DNA from: Vulcanimicrobiota bacterium
GTDB lineage: Bacteria > Vulcanimicrobiota > Xenobia > Xenobiales > JADMJV01
DNA: 64,000 bases
Assembly (NCBI GenBank): GCA_019637395.1
Contig: JAHBVR010000012.1
Location: forward strand, 257,842-321,841
Direction of reading: 5' to 3'
The notes beneath the pieces are model-generated. The model saw nothing but the letters and a program-made list of their open reading frames with translations, ran no database searches and had not been told where the DNA came from. Made by a program: the position numbers and the translations under genes. Positions 7,886 to 20,362 of this stretch are shown in pieces. Position 1 is the first letter of the stretch; each line of letters starts with the position of its first letter.

Positions 7886-9961
7886 ATGAGCGAAGAGCGG
7901 CGGGTGGCTTCGAATTACACCATAGAAGTCAAAGGGATGCACTGCGCCAGTTGCGTGGGTAGAGTCGAACGGGCCCTGGCCCGCGTTCCCGGGGTGGAAC
8001 TGGCGGTGGTCAGTTTGCTGGGCGAAAAGGCCAGCGTGCGCGGCAACCACCAGGTTACCCCTGAGCAACTGGTCCAGGCCGTGGAGAAAGCCGGCTTTCA
8101 AGCTTCTTCCAGCCAGCCGGTGCAAGTTCCCAACCTGCTCGCTCGCTGGCTGGTGGGCCTGCTGCTGGGCTCCCTCATCATGGCCACCATGACCCTCGGG
8201 CAGCATCTGAATCCATGGATGGAATGGGCCGCCGCCACCTTGATCCAGTTCTGGGGCGGCGCTCCCCTCTACCAAAACGCCTGGAAAGCCGCCCGCTCCC
8301 GCTCCACCACCATGGACACGCTGGTGGTGCTCGGTTCCAGCCTGGCCTATGCCTACAGCACCTTCACCCTGTTGAGGGCAGGCCATCACCCGGCCACCTA
8401 CTTCGAGTCCTCTATCTTCATCATCACCTTTGTGCTGCTGGGCCGCTGGCTGGAAGAAGGCGCTCGCCAGAAAGCCCGTGCTTCCTTGAAAGGCTTGCTG
8501 GAGTCGGCCCCGCAAAAGGCCCGCCGGCTCCGGGACGGCCAGGAAGAAGAAATCGCCCTGGACCAGATCCAAAAAGGCGACCGGCTGCGCCTGCGTCCGG
8601 GCGAGAAAGTGCCGGTCGACGGCGTCATCGAGGAAGGCAGCAGCAGCCTGGATGAAAGCCTGCTCACCGGCGAAAGCATGCCGGTCGACAAAGGCCCGGG
8701 TGCGACCGTGATAGGGGGCACCCTCAACGGCACTGGCAGCTTTACGATGCGGGCCGAAGGACTGGGACAGCAAAGTGTCCTGTCTCAAATCGCCGCTTCG
8801 GTGGAAAGAGCCCAGCTGGAAAAACCGCCCGTTCAGAAACTGGCCGATCAGGTAGCCTCAGTATTCATCCCGATGATTCTGGGGCTGGCCCTGCTGACCG
8901 CTCTGACCTGGACGCTTCTGGGCCATCCCGAGATCGGGCTGCAGACGGCCATGAGCGTATTGCTGATCGCCTGTCCCTGCGCCCTGGGCCTGGCTCTGCC
9001 GGTAGCCTACGCGGTGGGACTGGGCCGGGCGGCTCAACTGGGCATCCTGGTGCGCAATCCGGCGGCCCTGGAGAAGGCCGCCGCGCTGCACACGGTGGTG
9101 CTGGATAAAACCGGCACCATCACCCGAGGCCGTCCCCAGGTGGTGGAAGTTCACATGGACGAAGCCAGCCTGCGCCTGGCGGCCGCCCTGGAAAGCCGCT
9201 CGGAACATCCACTGGCGCGGGCCGTTACCGCTCACTGCCAGCAGGCGCTGCCGGAGATCGAGGATTTCCAGGCACTGCCCGGCCGGGGCGTAAGCGGCCG
9301 GGCCGAAGGCCATCAACTGCGCCTGGGCAGTCCCGCTCTTTTCGGAGTGGATCCCCAGGGCGACCCGCGCACGCGCATTTACCTGGAAGTCGACGGCCAG
9401 CTCCAAGGCTGGCTGGCGCTCAGCGATCCCCTGCGCCCGGACGCCGCCGAGGCCGTCCGCCAGTTGCGCACCAGTTACGCCGTAACCATCCTGAGCGGCG
9501 ACCGCGACCTGGTGGTGCAGGCCATCGCCAGCCAGCTGAAGGTTAACGGCCAGGGCAGTCTGCTGCCCCAGGACAAAAAGTCGGCCATTCAATCCCTGCA
9601 GGAGGGGGGTTGCCGGGTAGCCATGGTGGGCGATGGCATGAACGATGCTCCCGCCCTGGCCCAGGCCGATGTCAGCGTAGCTCTGGGCTGGGGCAGCGAC
9701 CTGGCCAGAAAAACCGCCGACATCACCTTGCTGCACGACGATCTGACCCGCCTGGAGCAAACCTTCCGCCTGGCCCGAGCCATCCGGCGAACCGTGCGCC
9801 AGGGCCTGGCCTGGGCCTTTCTCTACAACCTGTTGCTCATTCCCGTAGCCGCCGGCCTGCTCTACCCCCGCTTGCTTTCCCCAGCCCTGGCGGCCGGGGC
9901 CATGGCCTTGAGCAGCTTGAGCGTAGTGCTCAATGCCTTACGCCTGAGATGGTTTCACTGA
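7886..9961 (+). CDS. copA: Copper-translocating P1B-type ATPase
   Basis: This 691-residue pump uses ATP to export monovalent copper. From the ATG at 7886 it has one N-terminal heavy-metal domain with GMHCASC (Cys 20 and 23), paired membrane helices, an actuator TGES (about 261), the transport motif CPC within ACPCALG (about 363), the phosphorylated Asp in DKTGT (408), SEHPLA and GDGMND (about 581). The CPC motif and single CxxC domain indicate the P1B-1 copper/silver subgroup; specificity is inferred. A start 33 bases upstream is possible but adds an atypical leader. Its 3' end overlaps the convergent acetyltransferase gene by 32 bases. No copper regulator or chaperone is adjacent. Confidence 0.93.
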   Translation: MSEERRVASNYTIEVKGMHCASCVGRVERALARVPGVELAVVSLLGEKASVRGNHQVTPEQLVQAVEKAGFQASSSQPVQVPNLLARWLVGLLLGSLIMATMTLGQHLNPWMEWAAATLIQFWGGAPLYQNAWKAARSRSTTMDTLVVLGSSLAYAYSTFTLLRAGHHPATYFESSIFIITFVLLGRWLEEGARQKARASLKGLLESAPQKARRLRDGQEEEIALDQIQKGDRLRLRPGEKVPVDGVIEEGSSSLDESLLTGESMPVDKGPGATVIGGTLNGTGSFTMRAEGLGQQSVLSQIAASVERAQLEKPPVQKLADQVASVFIPMILGLALLTALTWTLLGHPEIGLQTAMSVLLIACPCALGLALPVAYAVGLGRAAQLGILVRNPAALEKAAALHTVVLDKTGTITRGRPQVVEVHMDEASLRLAAALESRSEHPLARAVTAHCQQALPEIEDFQALPGRGVSGRAEGHQLRLGSPALFGVDPQGDPRTRIYLEVDGQLQGWLALSDPLRPDAAEAVRQLRTSYAVTILSGDRDLVVQAIASQLKVNGQGSLLPQDKKSAIQSLQEGGCRVAMVGDGMNDAPALAQADVSVALGWGSDLARKTADITLLHDDLTRLEQTFRLARAIRRTVRQGLAWAFLYNLLLIPVAAGLLYPRLLSPALAAGAMALSSLSVVLNALRLRWFH

Positions 9962-10448
9962 CCATCGGCTCGTAGCGGGCCCAGCACAAATTTTCCTGTT
10001 CGCGTTCCCCAAAGTAGTGGTGGCAGGCCGCGCGCCGATAGCCCAGCGCGGCCACCACCCGTGAATGCTTGTCAAAAAGGGCCTCGGCCCGGGTCCGGTG
10101 GGTGCCCTCCATGGCCAGACCGGTCAGGCCGGCAGCCACAATAGCCCGGCGCAAGGCGCGCAGCAACAAAATCAAATGCCGTCCATCCTCAACCACGATA
10201 TCGTCGAGCAACAAGACCGACTCGTCGCCCAATTCCTCCACCTGCGTCGTGTCCACCCAGCACATCAAATAAGCGCGTAATGCACCCTCCGCAAAGGCTC
10301 CAAAGCACAGATGCGGCCCCGACAGGCTGTCCCTTACATCCTCGGCGGACAGATGATAGGAGCCCGGATAGACACGGTCGGCCAGCGCCGCCACCGCCGC
10401 CGCGTCGGCTAACACCAGCGGGCGGATGGTCACCAGATCGGCTCGCAT
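9930..10448 (-). CDS. GNAT-family N-acetyltransferase-like protein
   Basis: The 172-residue product starts MRADLVTIRPLVLADAAAVAAL, the usual first strand and helix of GNAT enzymes. A central VLLLDDIVVEDG strand is followed by a helix with HLILLLRALRRAIVAAG in the place of the acetyl-CoA loop, then ALFDKHSRVVAALGYRR, which resembles the C-terminal GNAT helix and strand. The consensus Q/RxxGxG/A loop is not clear, so acetyl-CoA binding is uncertain. The substrate is unknown. It is convergent with, and slightly overlaps, the copper ATPase gene. Confidence 0.6.
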   Translation of the reverse strand: MRADLVTIRPLVLADAAAVAALADRVYPGSYHLSAEDVRDSLSGPHLCFGAFAEGALRAYLMCWVDTTQVEELGDESVLLLDDIVVEDGRHLILLLRALRRAIVAAGLTGLAMEGTHRTRAEALFDKHSRVVAALGYRRAACHHYFGEREQENLCWARYEPMVSETISGVRH

Positions 10449-10523
10449 AATTCAGTACTCCAATACCCAAACAGACCTACTATATGCTGGTGCGACTTTC
10501 GTCTCAGTGGGTATCTTAGAGAT

Positions 10524-10814
10524 ATGAGCAAGTTATCCGCCGCCCTGTTGGCCACGCTGCTCAGCTTGAGCGCCTGGTCCGAATCCCCCGGCCGGACTCA
10601 ACGTGGCCCGGCTGCTCCCACGCCGGCCCCTCAGGCCCAACCTTCGGTGCTTTTTCAGGATCCCATGTTGGGCACCGTCAAGATGCGCCCCGTTTACACG
10701 CCCTCGGCCAGGTTCGGCAACGTAGGGCCGGTAAATACCACTGCTGTAGCGCTTCAGCGCCCCGGCGTTTCGGTCGACCAGACGAAAACCGTCCGACCCG
10801 GTTCCTGGAGGTAG
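10524..10814 (+). CDS. Small exported Pro/Ala-rich protein
   Basis: A 96-residue protein with a clear signal peptide (MSKLSAALLATLLSLSAWS). A Pro/Ala/Gln linker follows, then a short conserved-looking segment (SVLFQDPMLGTVKMRPVYTP). Such a product could be a periplasmic or surface peptide; no family is recognised. Its last 61 bases overlap the convergent lectin-domain gene. The short size and overlap lower confidence. Confidence 0.5.
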   Translation: MSKLSAALLATLLSLSAWSESPGRTQRGPAAPTPAPQAQPSVLFQDPMLGTVKMRPVYTPSARFGNVGPVNTTAVALQRPGVSVDQTKTVRPGSWR

Positions 10815-11524
10815 ATGACGGCGTTGCCGTCATCCTGCATCTCGAAGAAATAGTTGCCAGGGCTGCCGGAGCTGCGGGTTTGCCAGACCATCTGCCCGTT
10901 CGGCGCCGTCAAGCGCAGGATTCCGTCCGGCCCCATGCTCAACAAAACTCCTCCCTGTCCGTTGGTCTGGCTGCTCCACAGGGGATTGCCATAGCGGGAC
11001 AAGACCAGGTTACCATCGCCTTGCAAGGCGAAGACATACTGCCCGTTCAAAGAGGTCACGCTGCCGCCCACCTGCAGCGTTTGCCCCGGTAGCAATCGAT
11101 TGCGCGCCGTCGGCGGTAAGCTGAGTCCCCCGGCCGACTGAGCCCACATGCGTCCCATCGCCTCGACCTGCTCCAACTGCTGGCGGGTCACCCGAGGAAT
11201 CGAGTACAGCTTGCGCACCGGCCGCTGCAGTTGGCTGTCCAGTTGCACCAGGCACAGGCAGGGCAATTGGGAGCGATCCACGCCCAACACCTGGGTGGCA
11301 AAACGGGCTTCGGCCGGACGGTCAAAATGCATGGTTCCGATCTTTAGTTGTCGGAAAGTTTGTTGTTGCCGCAAGGCTTTGAGGCGAGCCAGAGCCGCCT
11401 GCTGGTCGGGTGTGGGATGATTGGTGCTGGAGCCGATCAACAAAACCATCATTTGCTCCGGGCGCAAATTCTGTGCCCAGACCATCTGAGTGGCCAGCCA
11501 GAGGATGAGAAGAATGCGAAACAC
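10754..11524 (-). CDS. Secreted protein with C-terminal bulb-type lectin domain
   Basis: The 256-residue product has a signal peptide (cleavage near WAQ, residue 17). An N-terminal region (about 20-130) with VLLIGSSTN and LPCLCLVQLDSQL recalls a thioredoxin-like fold without a CxxC pair. A C-terminal domain (about 143-252) resembles the bulb-type mannose-binding lectin fold. It contains LQGDGNLVLS and MQDDGNAVIY, close to the QxDxNxVxY sugar-binding motif, plus the repeated LWSSQTN, MVWQTRS and FVWSTET turns between blades. Carbohydrate binding is inferred. Its start is 54 bases from the divergent response regulator gene. Confidence 0.75.
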   Translation of the reverse strand: MFRILLILWLATQMVWAQNLRPEQMMVLLIGSSTNHPTPDQQAALARLKALRQQQTFRQLKIGTMHFDRPAEARFATQVLGVDRSQLPCLCLVQLDSQLQRPVRKLYSIPRVTRQQLEQVEAMGRMWAQSAGGLSLPPTARNRLLPGQTLQVGGSVTSLNGQYVFALQGDGNLVLSRYGNPLWSSQTNGQGGVLLSMGPDGILRLTAPNGQMVWQTRSSGSPGNYFFEMQDDGNAVIYLQEPGRTVFVWSTETPGR

Positions 11525-11578
11525 TGCTCGATCAGTTTTCCGAGGGACCTCCCCATCCTGCCGCGAAGGCGCTGCCCC

Positions 11579-12322
11579 GTGCGCATTCTACTGGTCGACG
11601 ATGACGCCTTCAGCCGCAAGTTGATGGGCTTTTACCTCAAACCGATGGGGATTGAGGTGGAACTGGTGTCCAGCGGCGAGGAGTGTTTGACTTCCGTGGC
11701 GGTCCAGGCTCCGGATTTGATCCTGATGGATTGCCAGATGCCCGGCATGGACGGCTTCGAGACCACCCGGCGTCTGCGCGCCGAACACTACGCCGGCGTC
11801 ATTTTGGCCCTGACCGGCAATTCCGACGAAGATACGCTGCGCAACTGCAGTGAGTCCGGCATGAACGGCCACATGAGTAAGCCGGTGGATGCGGGGGTAC
11901 TGCGCGCCCGCATCGCGGCAGCGCTGCCCCACCTCCAGGTTGAGGCTCCCCCGCCCCTGGAAGCTCCTCCGGCCGAAGACCCCCTGGCGCGCGCCCGAAA
12001 GATTGCCGATGCCGCGCGCAATCCAGCCATCCTGGGCCGTCTGGTGGGATCTTTTTTGAAATCGGCCGACGAAACTGTAGGCATGCTGGAAACCGCTCTG
12101 CAATCCCAAGACGGGTCCGCGGTGGCGGCCGCCGCCCATCGCCTGCGCGGTTCCTCAGGCTCTTTTGGGGCGACTGCCCTTTCGGAAGCGGCCGGGAAAT
12201 TGGAAGACGCCTTGCAGTCTCAAAATCTGAACGAATGCGCTCCTCTGATTGCCGGCGTAAAAGAACTATGGCCGCCCTTGCGTGAGCATCTCGTCAAAAA
12301 CAGTGGAGGAACCGAGCCTTGA
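11579..12322 (+). CDS. Response regulator with receiver and Hpt domains
   Basis: The 247-residue product begins at GTG with VRILLVDDDAFSRKLMGFYL. The receiver domain spans about 1-120 with the acidic pair in VDDD, phospho-acceptor Asp 51 in MDCQMPGMDGFE, and the conserved Lys in MSKPVD. A Pro-rich linker leads to an Hpt domain (about 145-240) with the phosphorylatable His near 187 in AHRLRGSSGSFGA. There is no DNA-binding output domain, so it probably shuttles phosphate between proteins. Its stop overlaps the next start (TTGA), and a large hybrid kinase lies convergently beyond, so these three probably form one phosphorelay. Confidence 0.88.
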   Translation: MRILLVDDDAFSRKLMGFYLKPMGIEVELVSSGEECLTSVAVQAPDLILMDCQMPGMDGFETTRRLRAEHYAGVILALTGNSDEDTLRNCSESGMNGHMSKPVDAGVLRARIAAALPHLQVEAPPPLEAPPAEDPLARARKIADAARNPAILGRLVGSFLKSADETVGMLETALQSQDGSAVAAAAHRLRGSSGSFGATALSEAAGKLEDALQSQNLNECAPLIAGVKELWPPLREHLVKNSGGTEP

Positions 12323-14159
12323 ATATCCTGACCGTAGCCTTGCCTATTCGCCAACGCGCCCGCTTGATCGGGCGATTGAAAGAACACACGGTAGTACCTG
12401 TGGGCAGCGGCAAAGAAGCGGTGGAATGGCTCAAATCCAACCCGGCGGCGCTGATCGTCTACTTCGAAAGCGACGAAGATCCGCTGGTGGCTCTGGCCGC
12501 TCTGCTTCCCCACAACGCCCAGAGCCGCGTGCTTTTTTGCGCCAAGGAAGGCCACAACGCCGACTTTCAAAAGCAACTGGTGAACCGCCTGCGCGTCACC
12601 GCCATTCTTCACCATCCGGTCGATCCAGATGAATTGGTGCGCCGCGCCTCCATCGAGTTGGATACCAAGGTGCCTACTCTGGAAACCCGGGTGGAAGCCA
12701 GCTCGGCCATTCCCAAGGCGCTTTTGCCGGTCTGGCTGAAACACCAGGAAACCAATCGAGAGCGTGTCGACACGCTGATCACCGTTTGTCAGCAAGAATC
12801 GCCCGGCGAGGAGTGGATCGACGCCGGCCGGCGCGCCGCCCACCAACTGGCCGGTTCGCTGGGCACTTTCGGCCTGGCCACCGCCTCGCTGTTGGCTCGC
12901 GACGCCGAGCGGTTGGTCACTCAATTCGCCCAGTTGACCGACGAGCAGCGTCTGCGCCTGGAAAAGGTGGTGCACGCTCTGCAACTGCAACTGGCCGATC
13001 CCCAACTGAAACTGCCGGACCTGGAAAACGAAGCCCCCAAGGGCAGCATGCTGATCTTCAGTATCGACCCCGAGTGGTCGGCCCACTTCGCCGAGGCGGC
13101 CAAAGCTGACGGTTATCAGCCTTTGCTCACCGACGACCCGGCTGGCGCCCGCCGCGTCTTCGGCCTGGAGCACCCGGATAAAGTAGTGCTCGACCTCGGT
13201 GACATGGGTCAGGACGGCATGGTGCTGGTGCACGACCTGAGCGGCCAGGGGCAAGGTCTGGTGGCGCTGCTCGACCCGCCCGGCAACAGCCGTCTGATCG
13301 CCTGTAAGACTCTGACCAAACCGGCCGCCCACGCGGATATCCTGGCGGCCCTGGAGCAGGCCGAGGAAGGCGAAAAGCTGACGCCGCGCCGAATTCTGGC
13401 GGTGGACGACGACCCCATCGTGCTGGAAACCTTGAGCGCTCTGCTCCAGGCCCTCAACATCGAAGTGCATTGCCTGCAAGACCCGCTCAATTTCTGGGAG
13501 CAACTGGCCGCCGTCGATCCTGAGCTGGTCATGCTCGACGTCGATCTACCCTACGTGGGCGGCGTGGAGCTGTGCCGGGCCATGCGCTCCGAGCCCAAGT
13601 ATTTTGACATTCCGGTTATTTTCCTGAGCGCCTATAACGACACGGAGACGGTTCACCGAGTTTTCACCGCCGGGGCCGATGACTATGTCTTTAAACCCAT
13701 CATTGGTCCCGAACTGATCACCCGCACGCGCAATCGTTTGCGGCGCGCGCGCCTGGCCCAGCCTTCCCTGGGAGAAGCCCCCAGACGCAATGGCAAGCGT
13801 CCCGACGTCAGCGTCCTGGTGCAGGACGAAGAGATATCGCGCGATCTTTTCAAGCAATGGTCCGGCCAGGGGTTGGTGGTGGAAAAGCTGACCCAATCGG
13901 GAACTCCCCTGATCGAACGGCTCACCGGTCCGGTGGAGACCCGCCCGCGTGTCGTGCTGCTGGACGTGCTGGCCACCAACGACGTGCTCCAGGCGCTCGA
14001 AGGCCTGGGAGTGAATAACTACTGCGAAGTCTGGGTGCGTGGCGACCTCACCGAAGAAGAAATTGGTTGGGTCTACGAATGGGGGCTGGCCGGCTACCTG
14101 CCGCAGGCCCTGCCGGCCGACATCATCGCCCGGCGCCTGGCCCGGGCCGCCGTCCCGAA

Positions 14160-14163
<4 letters not shown>
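12319..14163 (+). CDS. Multi-domain phosphorelay protein (Hpt plus receiver)
   Basis: Translation likely starts at the TTG at 12319, with GGAGGA eight bases upstream and a 4-base overlap with the previous gene. The 614-residue product has a receiver-like N-terminus lacking the acidic cluster (about 1-115). An Hpt-like helix bundle follows with [14 protein letters not shown] (His near 175), then a second degenerate receiver-like stretch (about 237-340). A complete receiver (about 355-475) has VDDDP, Asp 407 in [11 protein letters not shown] and KPI. A C-terminal receiver-like stretch completes it. No DNA-binding domain is seen. It may act as a phosphate sink or scaffold for the hybrid kinase encoded convergently; the two genes overlap by four bases. 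Confidence 0.8.
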
Positions 14164-17489
<3,326 letters not shown>

Positions 17490-17545
17490 CGATTCAATTC
17501 GAGCCGCGAGTGCTCAGGCTATCGACATGGCCGAAACCGGCCGGG

Positions 17546-17695
17546 TTAACCGGCCTGCGGAGGTCCCAGATGCGGGGCCAGCTCTTCGGACCACAAGAAG
17601 TAAGGACGAACATCCTCGGAGGTCAGGTCAGGAACCTTCTCCAAACTGAAGTCAACTCCCCGCCTGGCGGCGCCGGCACTCGCTTCAGACGCCAT
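17546..17695 (-). CDS. Possible small protein of 49 residues
   Basis: Between the hybrid kinase and the FAD dehydrogenase there is a short minus-strand frame from ATG to TAA. The peptide starts MASEASAGAARRGVDF and ends PHLGPPQAG, with an acidic, aromatic middle (SEDVRPYFLWSEEL) that looks like protein rather than chance. The stop lies inside a GC-rich inverted repeat (GGCCGG, 5-base loop, CCGGCC, about 17535-17551) that could end the transcript, though without a T-run. No clear ribosome binding site is seen. The rest of this gap shows nothing else. Confidence 0.35.
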   Translation of the reverse strand: MASEASAGAARRGVDFSLEKVPDLTSEDVRPYFLWSEELAPHLGPPQAG

Positions 17696-17754
17696 TATTG
17701 GCGACCCAAGGCGGTTGGCGAGGACTCCCGCCGAGCCACCAGGAAAGCCGGAAT

Positions 17755-19407
17755 ATGCAAGCGGATGTGATCGTTGTAGGGGCCGGCTTGGCCGGTCTGG
17801 TGGCCACTTGCGAACTGCTGGAAAGCGGTCGCAGCGTTATTCTCGTCGACCAGGAAGGCGAACAAAGTCTGGGGGGCCAGGCTTTCTGGTCGTTCGGCGG
17901 CCTCTTCCTGGTCGATTCTCCTGAGCAGCGGCGTCTAAAAATCCGCGACTCCCACGACCTGGCCCTGCAGGATTGGCTGGGCACGGCCGGGTTTGACCGG
18001 GCTGAGGAAGACCACTGGCCGCGCCAGTGGGCCGAGGCCTACGTGGCCTGGGCGGCCGGTGAAAAGCGCAGTTGGCTGACGCGGCGCGGCATGCGCTTCT
18101 TTCCGGTGGTGGGCTGGGCCGAGCGAGGCGGAGCCCTGGCCACCGGTCATGGCAACTCGGTGCCCCGTTTTCACGTCACCTGGGGTACCGGTCCCGGGGT
18201 CATCGATCCCTTCGTGAATGTGGTACAGGCGGCCGTGCTGCGCAAGACGCTTACGCTGAAATGTCGCCACCGCGTGGACGAACTGGTCATGAGCGGCGGA
18301 GCGGTTACCGGCGTAAGCGGCAAGGTCCTGGGCCCTGACCCCGCCCAACGCGGCCGCCCCACCTCTCGAGAAGTCGTGGGTGATTTTTCCTTTCAGGCCC
18401 AGGCCGTCATCATAGCCTCGGGCGGAATCGGGGCCAATCACGAGCTGGTGCGCAAACACTGGCCGGCCCGCCTGGGCAGCGCCCCTGAAAACATGGTCTG
18501 CGGCGTGCCAGACTACGTCGACGGGCGCATGCTGGAAATCACCGAAAAATCCGGCGCCCGCCTCATCAACCGCGACCGCATGTGGCACTACACCGAGGGT
18601 TTACAGAATTGGAGCCCGATCTGGAGCCGGCACGGCATCCGCATCCTACCCGGTCCCTCTTCTCTGTGGTTGGACGCCCTGGGAAATCGACTACCCCCTC
18701 CCCTCTTCCCCGGCTTCGACACGCTGGCCACCCTTGAGCACATCATGAAGACCGGCCACCCCTACAGTTGGTTCGTGCTCACCCAGAAGATTATCGAGAA
18801 AGAATTTGCCCTCTCGGGTTCGGAGCAGAACCCCGACCTGACCGGCAAAAGCTGGCTCAAAGTCTTGGGCCGAGTGCTACCGGGCGCTCCCGCGCCGGTG
18901 GAAGCATTCAAAAAACAGGGCGCCGATTTCGTGGTGCGCAACTCGTTGAAAGAACTGGTCGAAGGTATGAATGCGCTGACTCCCCAACCGTTGCTCAGCG
19001 AGGATTTGCTCCGGGCTCAGATCGAGGCCCGCGACCGCCAGTTGGCCAATCCCTACTGCAAAGACGCCCAGATTACCGCCATTCGCGGGACCCGCAACTA
19101 TCTGGGTGATCGCCTGATTCGCACCGCCAAACCACACCGGATTCTCGATCCCAAAATGGGACCGCTGATCGCGGTGCGTCTCAATATTTTGACGCGCAAA
19201 ACCCTGGGAGGATTAGAAACAGACCTGCAGTCCCGAGTATTTAGCCACAACCGCGAGCCTGTTCCGGGCCTTTATGCCTGCGGCGAAGCGGCCGGCTTCG
19301 GAGGCGGCGGCGTGCACGGCTACCGCGCTCTGGAAGGCACCTTCCTGGGCGGGTGCCTTTTCTCGGGCCGAGCCGCCGGTCGGGCTGCCGCCGCGCAGGT
19401 AGTTTAG
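17755..19407 (+). CDS. FAD-dependent dehydrogenase (flavoprotein oxidoreductase)
   Basis: From the ATG at 17755 the 550-residue product begins MQADVIVVGAGLAGLVAT, a Rossmann FAD-binding motif with the GxGxxG turn, followed by the acidic strand end VILVDQE and SLGGQAFWS. A second FAD-contact region near the C-terminus reads LYACGEAAGFGGGGVHGY. This matches the FAD-binding dehydrogenase group related to fumarate reductase and ketosteroid dehydrogenase flavoproteins. The substrate is not predictable. The stop overlaps the convergent gene at 19404 by four bases. Confidence 0.85.
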   Translation: MQADVIVVGAGLAGLVATCELLESGRSVILVDQEGEQSLGGQAFWSFGGLFLVDSPEQRRLKIRDSHDLALQDWLGTAGFDRAEEDHWPRQWAEAYVAWAAGEKRSWLTRRGMRFFPVVGWAERGGALATGHGNSVPRFHVTWGTGPGVIDPFVNVVQAAVLRKTLTLKCRHRVDELVMSGGAVTGVSGKVLGPDPAQRGRPTSREVVGDFSFQAQAVIIASGGIGANHELVRKHWPARLGSAPENMVCGVPDYVDGRMLEITEKSGARLINRDRMWHYTEGLQNWSPIWSRHGIRILPGPSSLWLDALGNRLPPPLFPGFDTLATLEHIMKTGHPYSWFVLTQKIIEKEFALSGSEQNPDLTGKSWLKVLGRVLPGAPAPVEAFKKQGADFVVRNSLKELVEGMNALTPQPLLSEDLLRAQIEARDRQLANPYCKDAQITAIRGTRNYLGDRLIRTAKPHRILDPKMGPLIAVRLNILTRKTLGGLETDLQSRVFSHNREPVPGLYACGEAAGFGGGGVHGYRALEGTFLGGCLFSGRAAGRAAAAQVV

Positions 19408-19955
19408 CTGCTGCACCAGCTCTCCAACTGCTGAGCGGAAAAACGTTGCAGACCCAACCAGCCATAAGCCCGGTAGCTACTGCCCGTGACCAATCCATTG
19501 AGGTCGCTCAGGAAAAAATGATAGTCTCCTAACCGGCCCTGCTGACCGGGCCGCAACCGTTGCGACCAGCCTCGCTGGTAAAGAGCCAGGCAGCCGTCCT
19601 GGTCAATCTCGTTGACGACCTCCAGCATGGCTCCGCCTACTACCGTGCCCGACAGATTGGGCAGATGGCCCAGATGAAACTGCACTTCGCCGTAGCGGGT
19701 CCAGGTACAGGAGCGATGCATGTTCAGCGGCGTGCATTCCAGGTCGAGCATGTCGTAGGGCTGCAGGCCCTCGGGCAGCCAGAAATCCAACCCGGGATAA
19801 GCCCAGTCACCTGATCGGGGAGTCAGATGCAGTCTTCCTTCCCTCACTTCCACCAGAGGCTCCGGCCCCACCCCGAACTGCCCGGCCAGCGCCACCCGTG
19901 GCTGCTCATCCCAGAGGATGCGATAACGATAGGAGTATTGTTGAGCTACGGCCAT
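19404..19955 (-). CDS. Protein of unknown function (183 residues)
   Basis: No signal peptide or membrane segment is visible. The sequence is rich in aromatic residues and strand-like segments (YRYRILWDEQPRVALAG, VQFHLGHLPNLSGTVVGG, GRLGDYHFFLSDLNG), suggesting a compact beta-rich cytoplasmic protein. It starts five bases after the end of the PEGA-like gene on the same strand, so the two are probably co-transcribed. The family is not recognised. Confidence 0.65.
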   Translation of the reverse strand: MAVAQQYSYRYRILWDEQPRVALAGQFGVGPEPLVEVREGRLHLTPRSGDWAYPGLDFWLPEGLQPYDMLDLECTPLNMHRSCTWTRYGEVQFHLGHLPNLSGTVVGGAMLEVVNEIDQDGCLALYQRGWSQRLRPGQQGRLGDYHFFLSDLNGLVTGSSYRAYGWLGLQRFSAQQLESWCSS

Positions 19956-19960
19956 GATTT

Positions 19961-20362
19961 CTATGGTTTGCTCAGCGGCTCGAGCTGAACCTGGAGGAAA
20001 TATCGATCTTTAGGGCCCACTTCAAATTCCTTCACATAGGGCTTGAAGCCCGAAACCTGACAGCGAAAGGTATGTTTGTCACGGTAGCCGGCTTGTCCCC
20101 ATCCAGACTGATTTGCGCTTCCATGGGGACCCCGCTGTAACAAAGAGCCGGCAGCTCCGGGCCCAACTTGCAGAGAATAGTAGGCTCGGTTGGCCGACCA
20201 GTAAGCCAGGGCAGGGTGCCGCGCGTGAGGCAGCAATAAGTAAACGACTCCAAGTAGCGGATAGACCCAAGTTGGCACATCCAAAAATTCTGCGATGATT
20301 CCGCCAAGTCCTGGACCGCAGGTGCTCCAAATTCGACGAGCGAAACGTCCGGCATGAATCAA
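19961..20362 (-). CDS. PEGA-like membrane protein, reading frame possibly disrupted
   Basis: One frame is open for 133 codons. It contains a hydrophobic segment (VPTWVYPLLGVVYLLLPH) and ends with FRCQVSGFKPYVKEFEVG and FLQVQLEPL, which resembles the second half of a PEGA domain. The first half of a PEGA domain (SGVPMEAQISLDGDK) is instead found in the neighbouring frame, between about 20095 and 20165. Two compensating one-base indels, near runs gggccc (about 20160) and cccc (about 20098), would join the pieces. This could be assembly error or decay. The start is uncertain: TTG at 20362, or ATG at 20355 in the other frame, which overlaps the divergent M42 gene's ATG. Confidence 0.45.
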   Translation of the reverse strand: MIHAGRFARRIWSTCGPGLGGIIAEFLDVPTWVYPLLGVVYLLLPHARHPALAYWSANRAYYSLQVGPGAAGSLLQRGPHGSANQSGWGQAGYRDKHTFRCQVSGFKPYVKEFEVGPKDRYFLQVQLEPLSKP

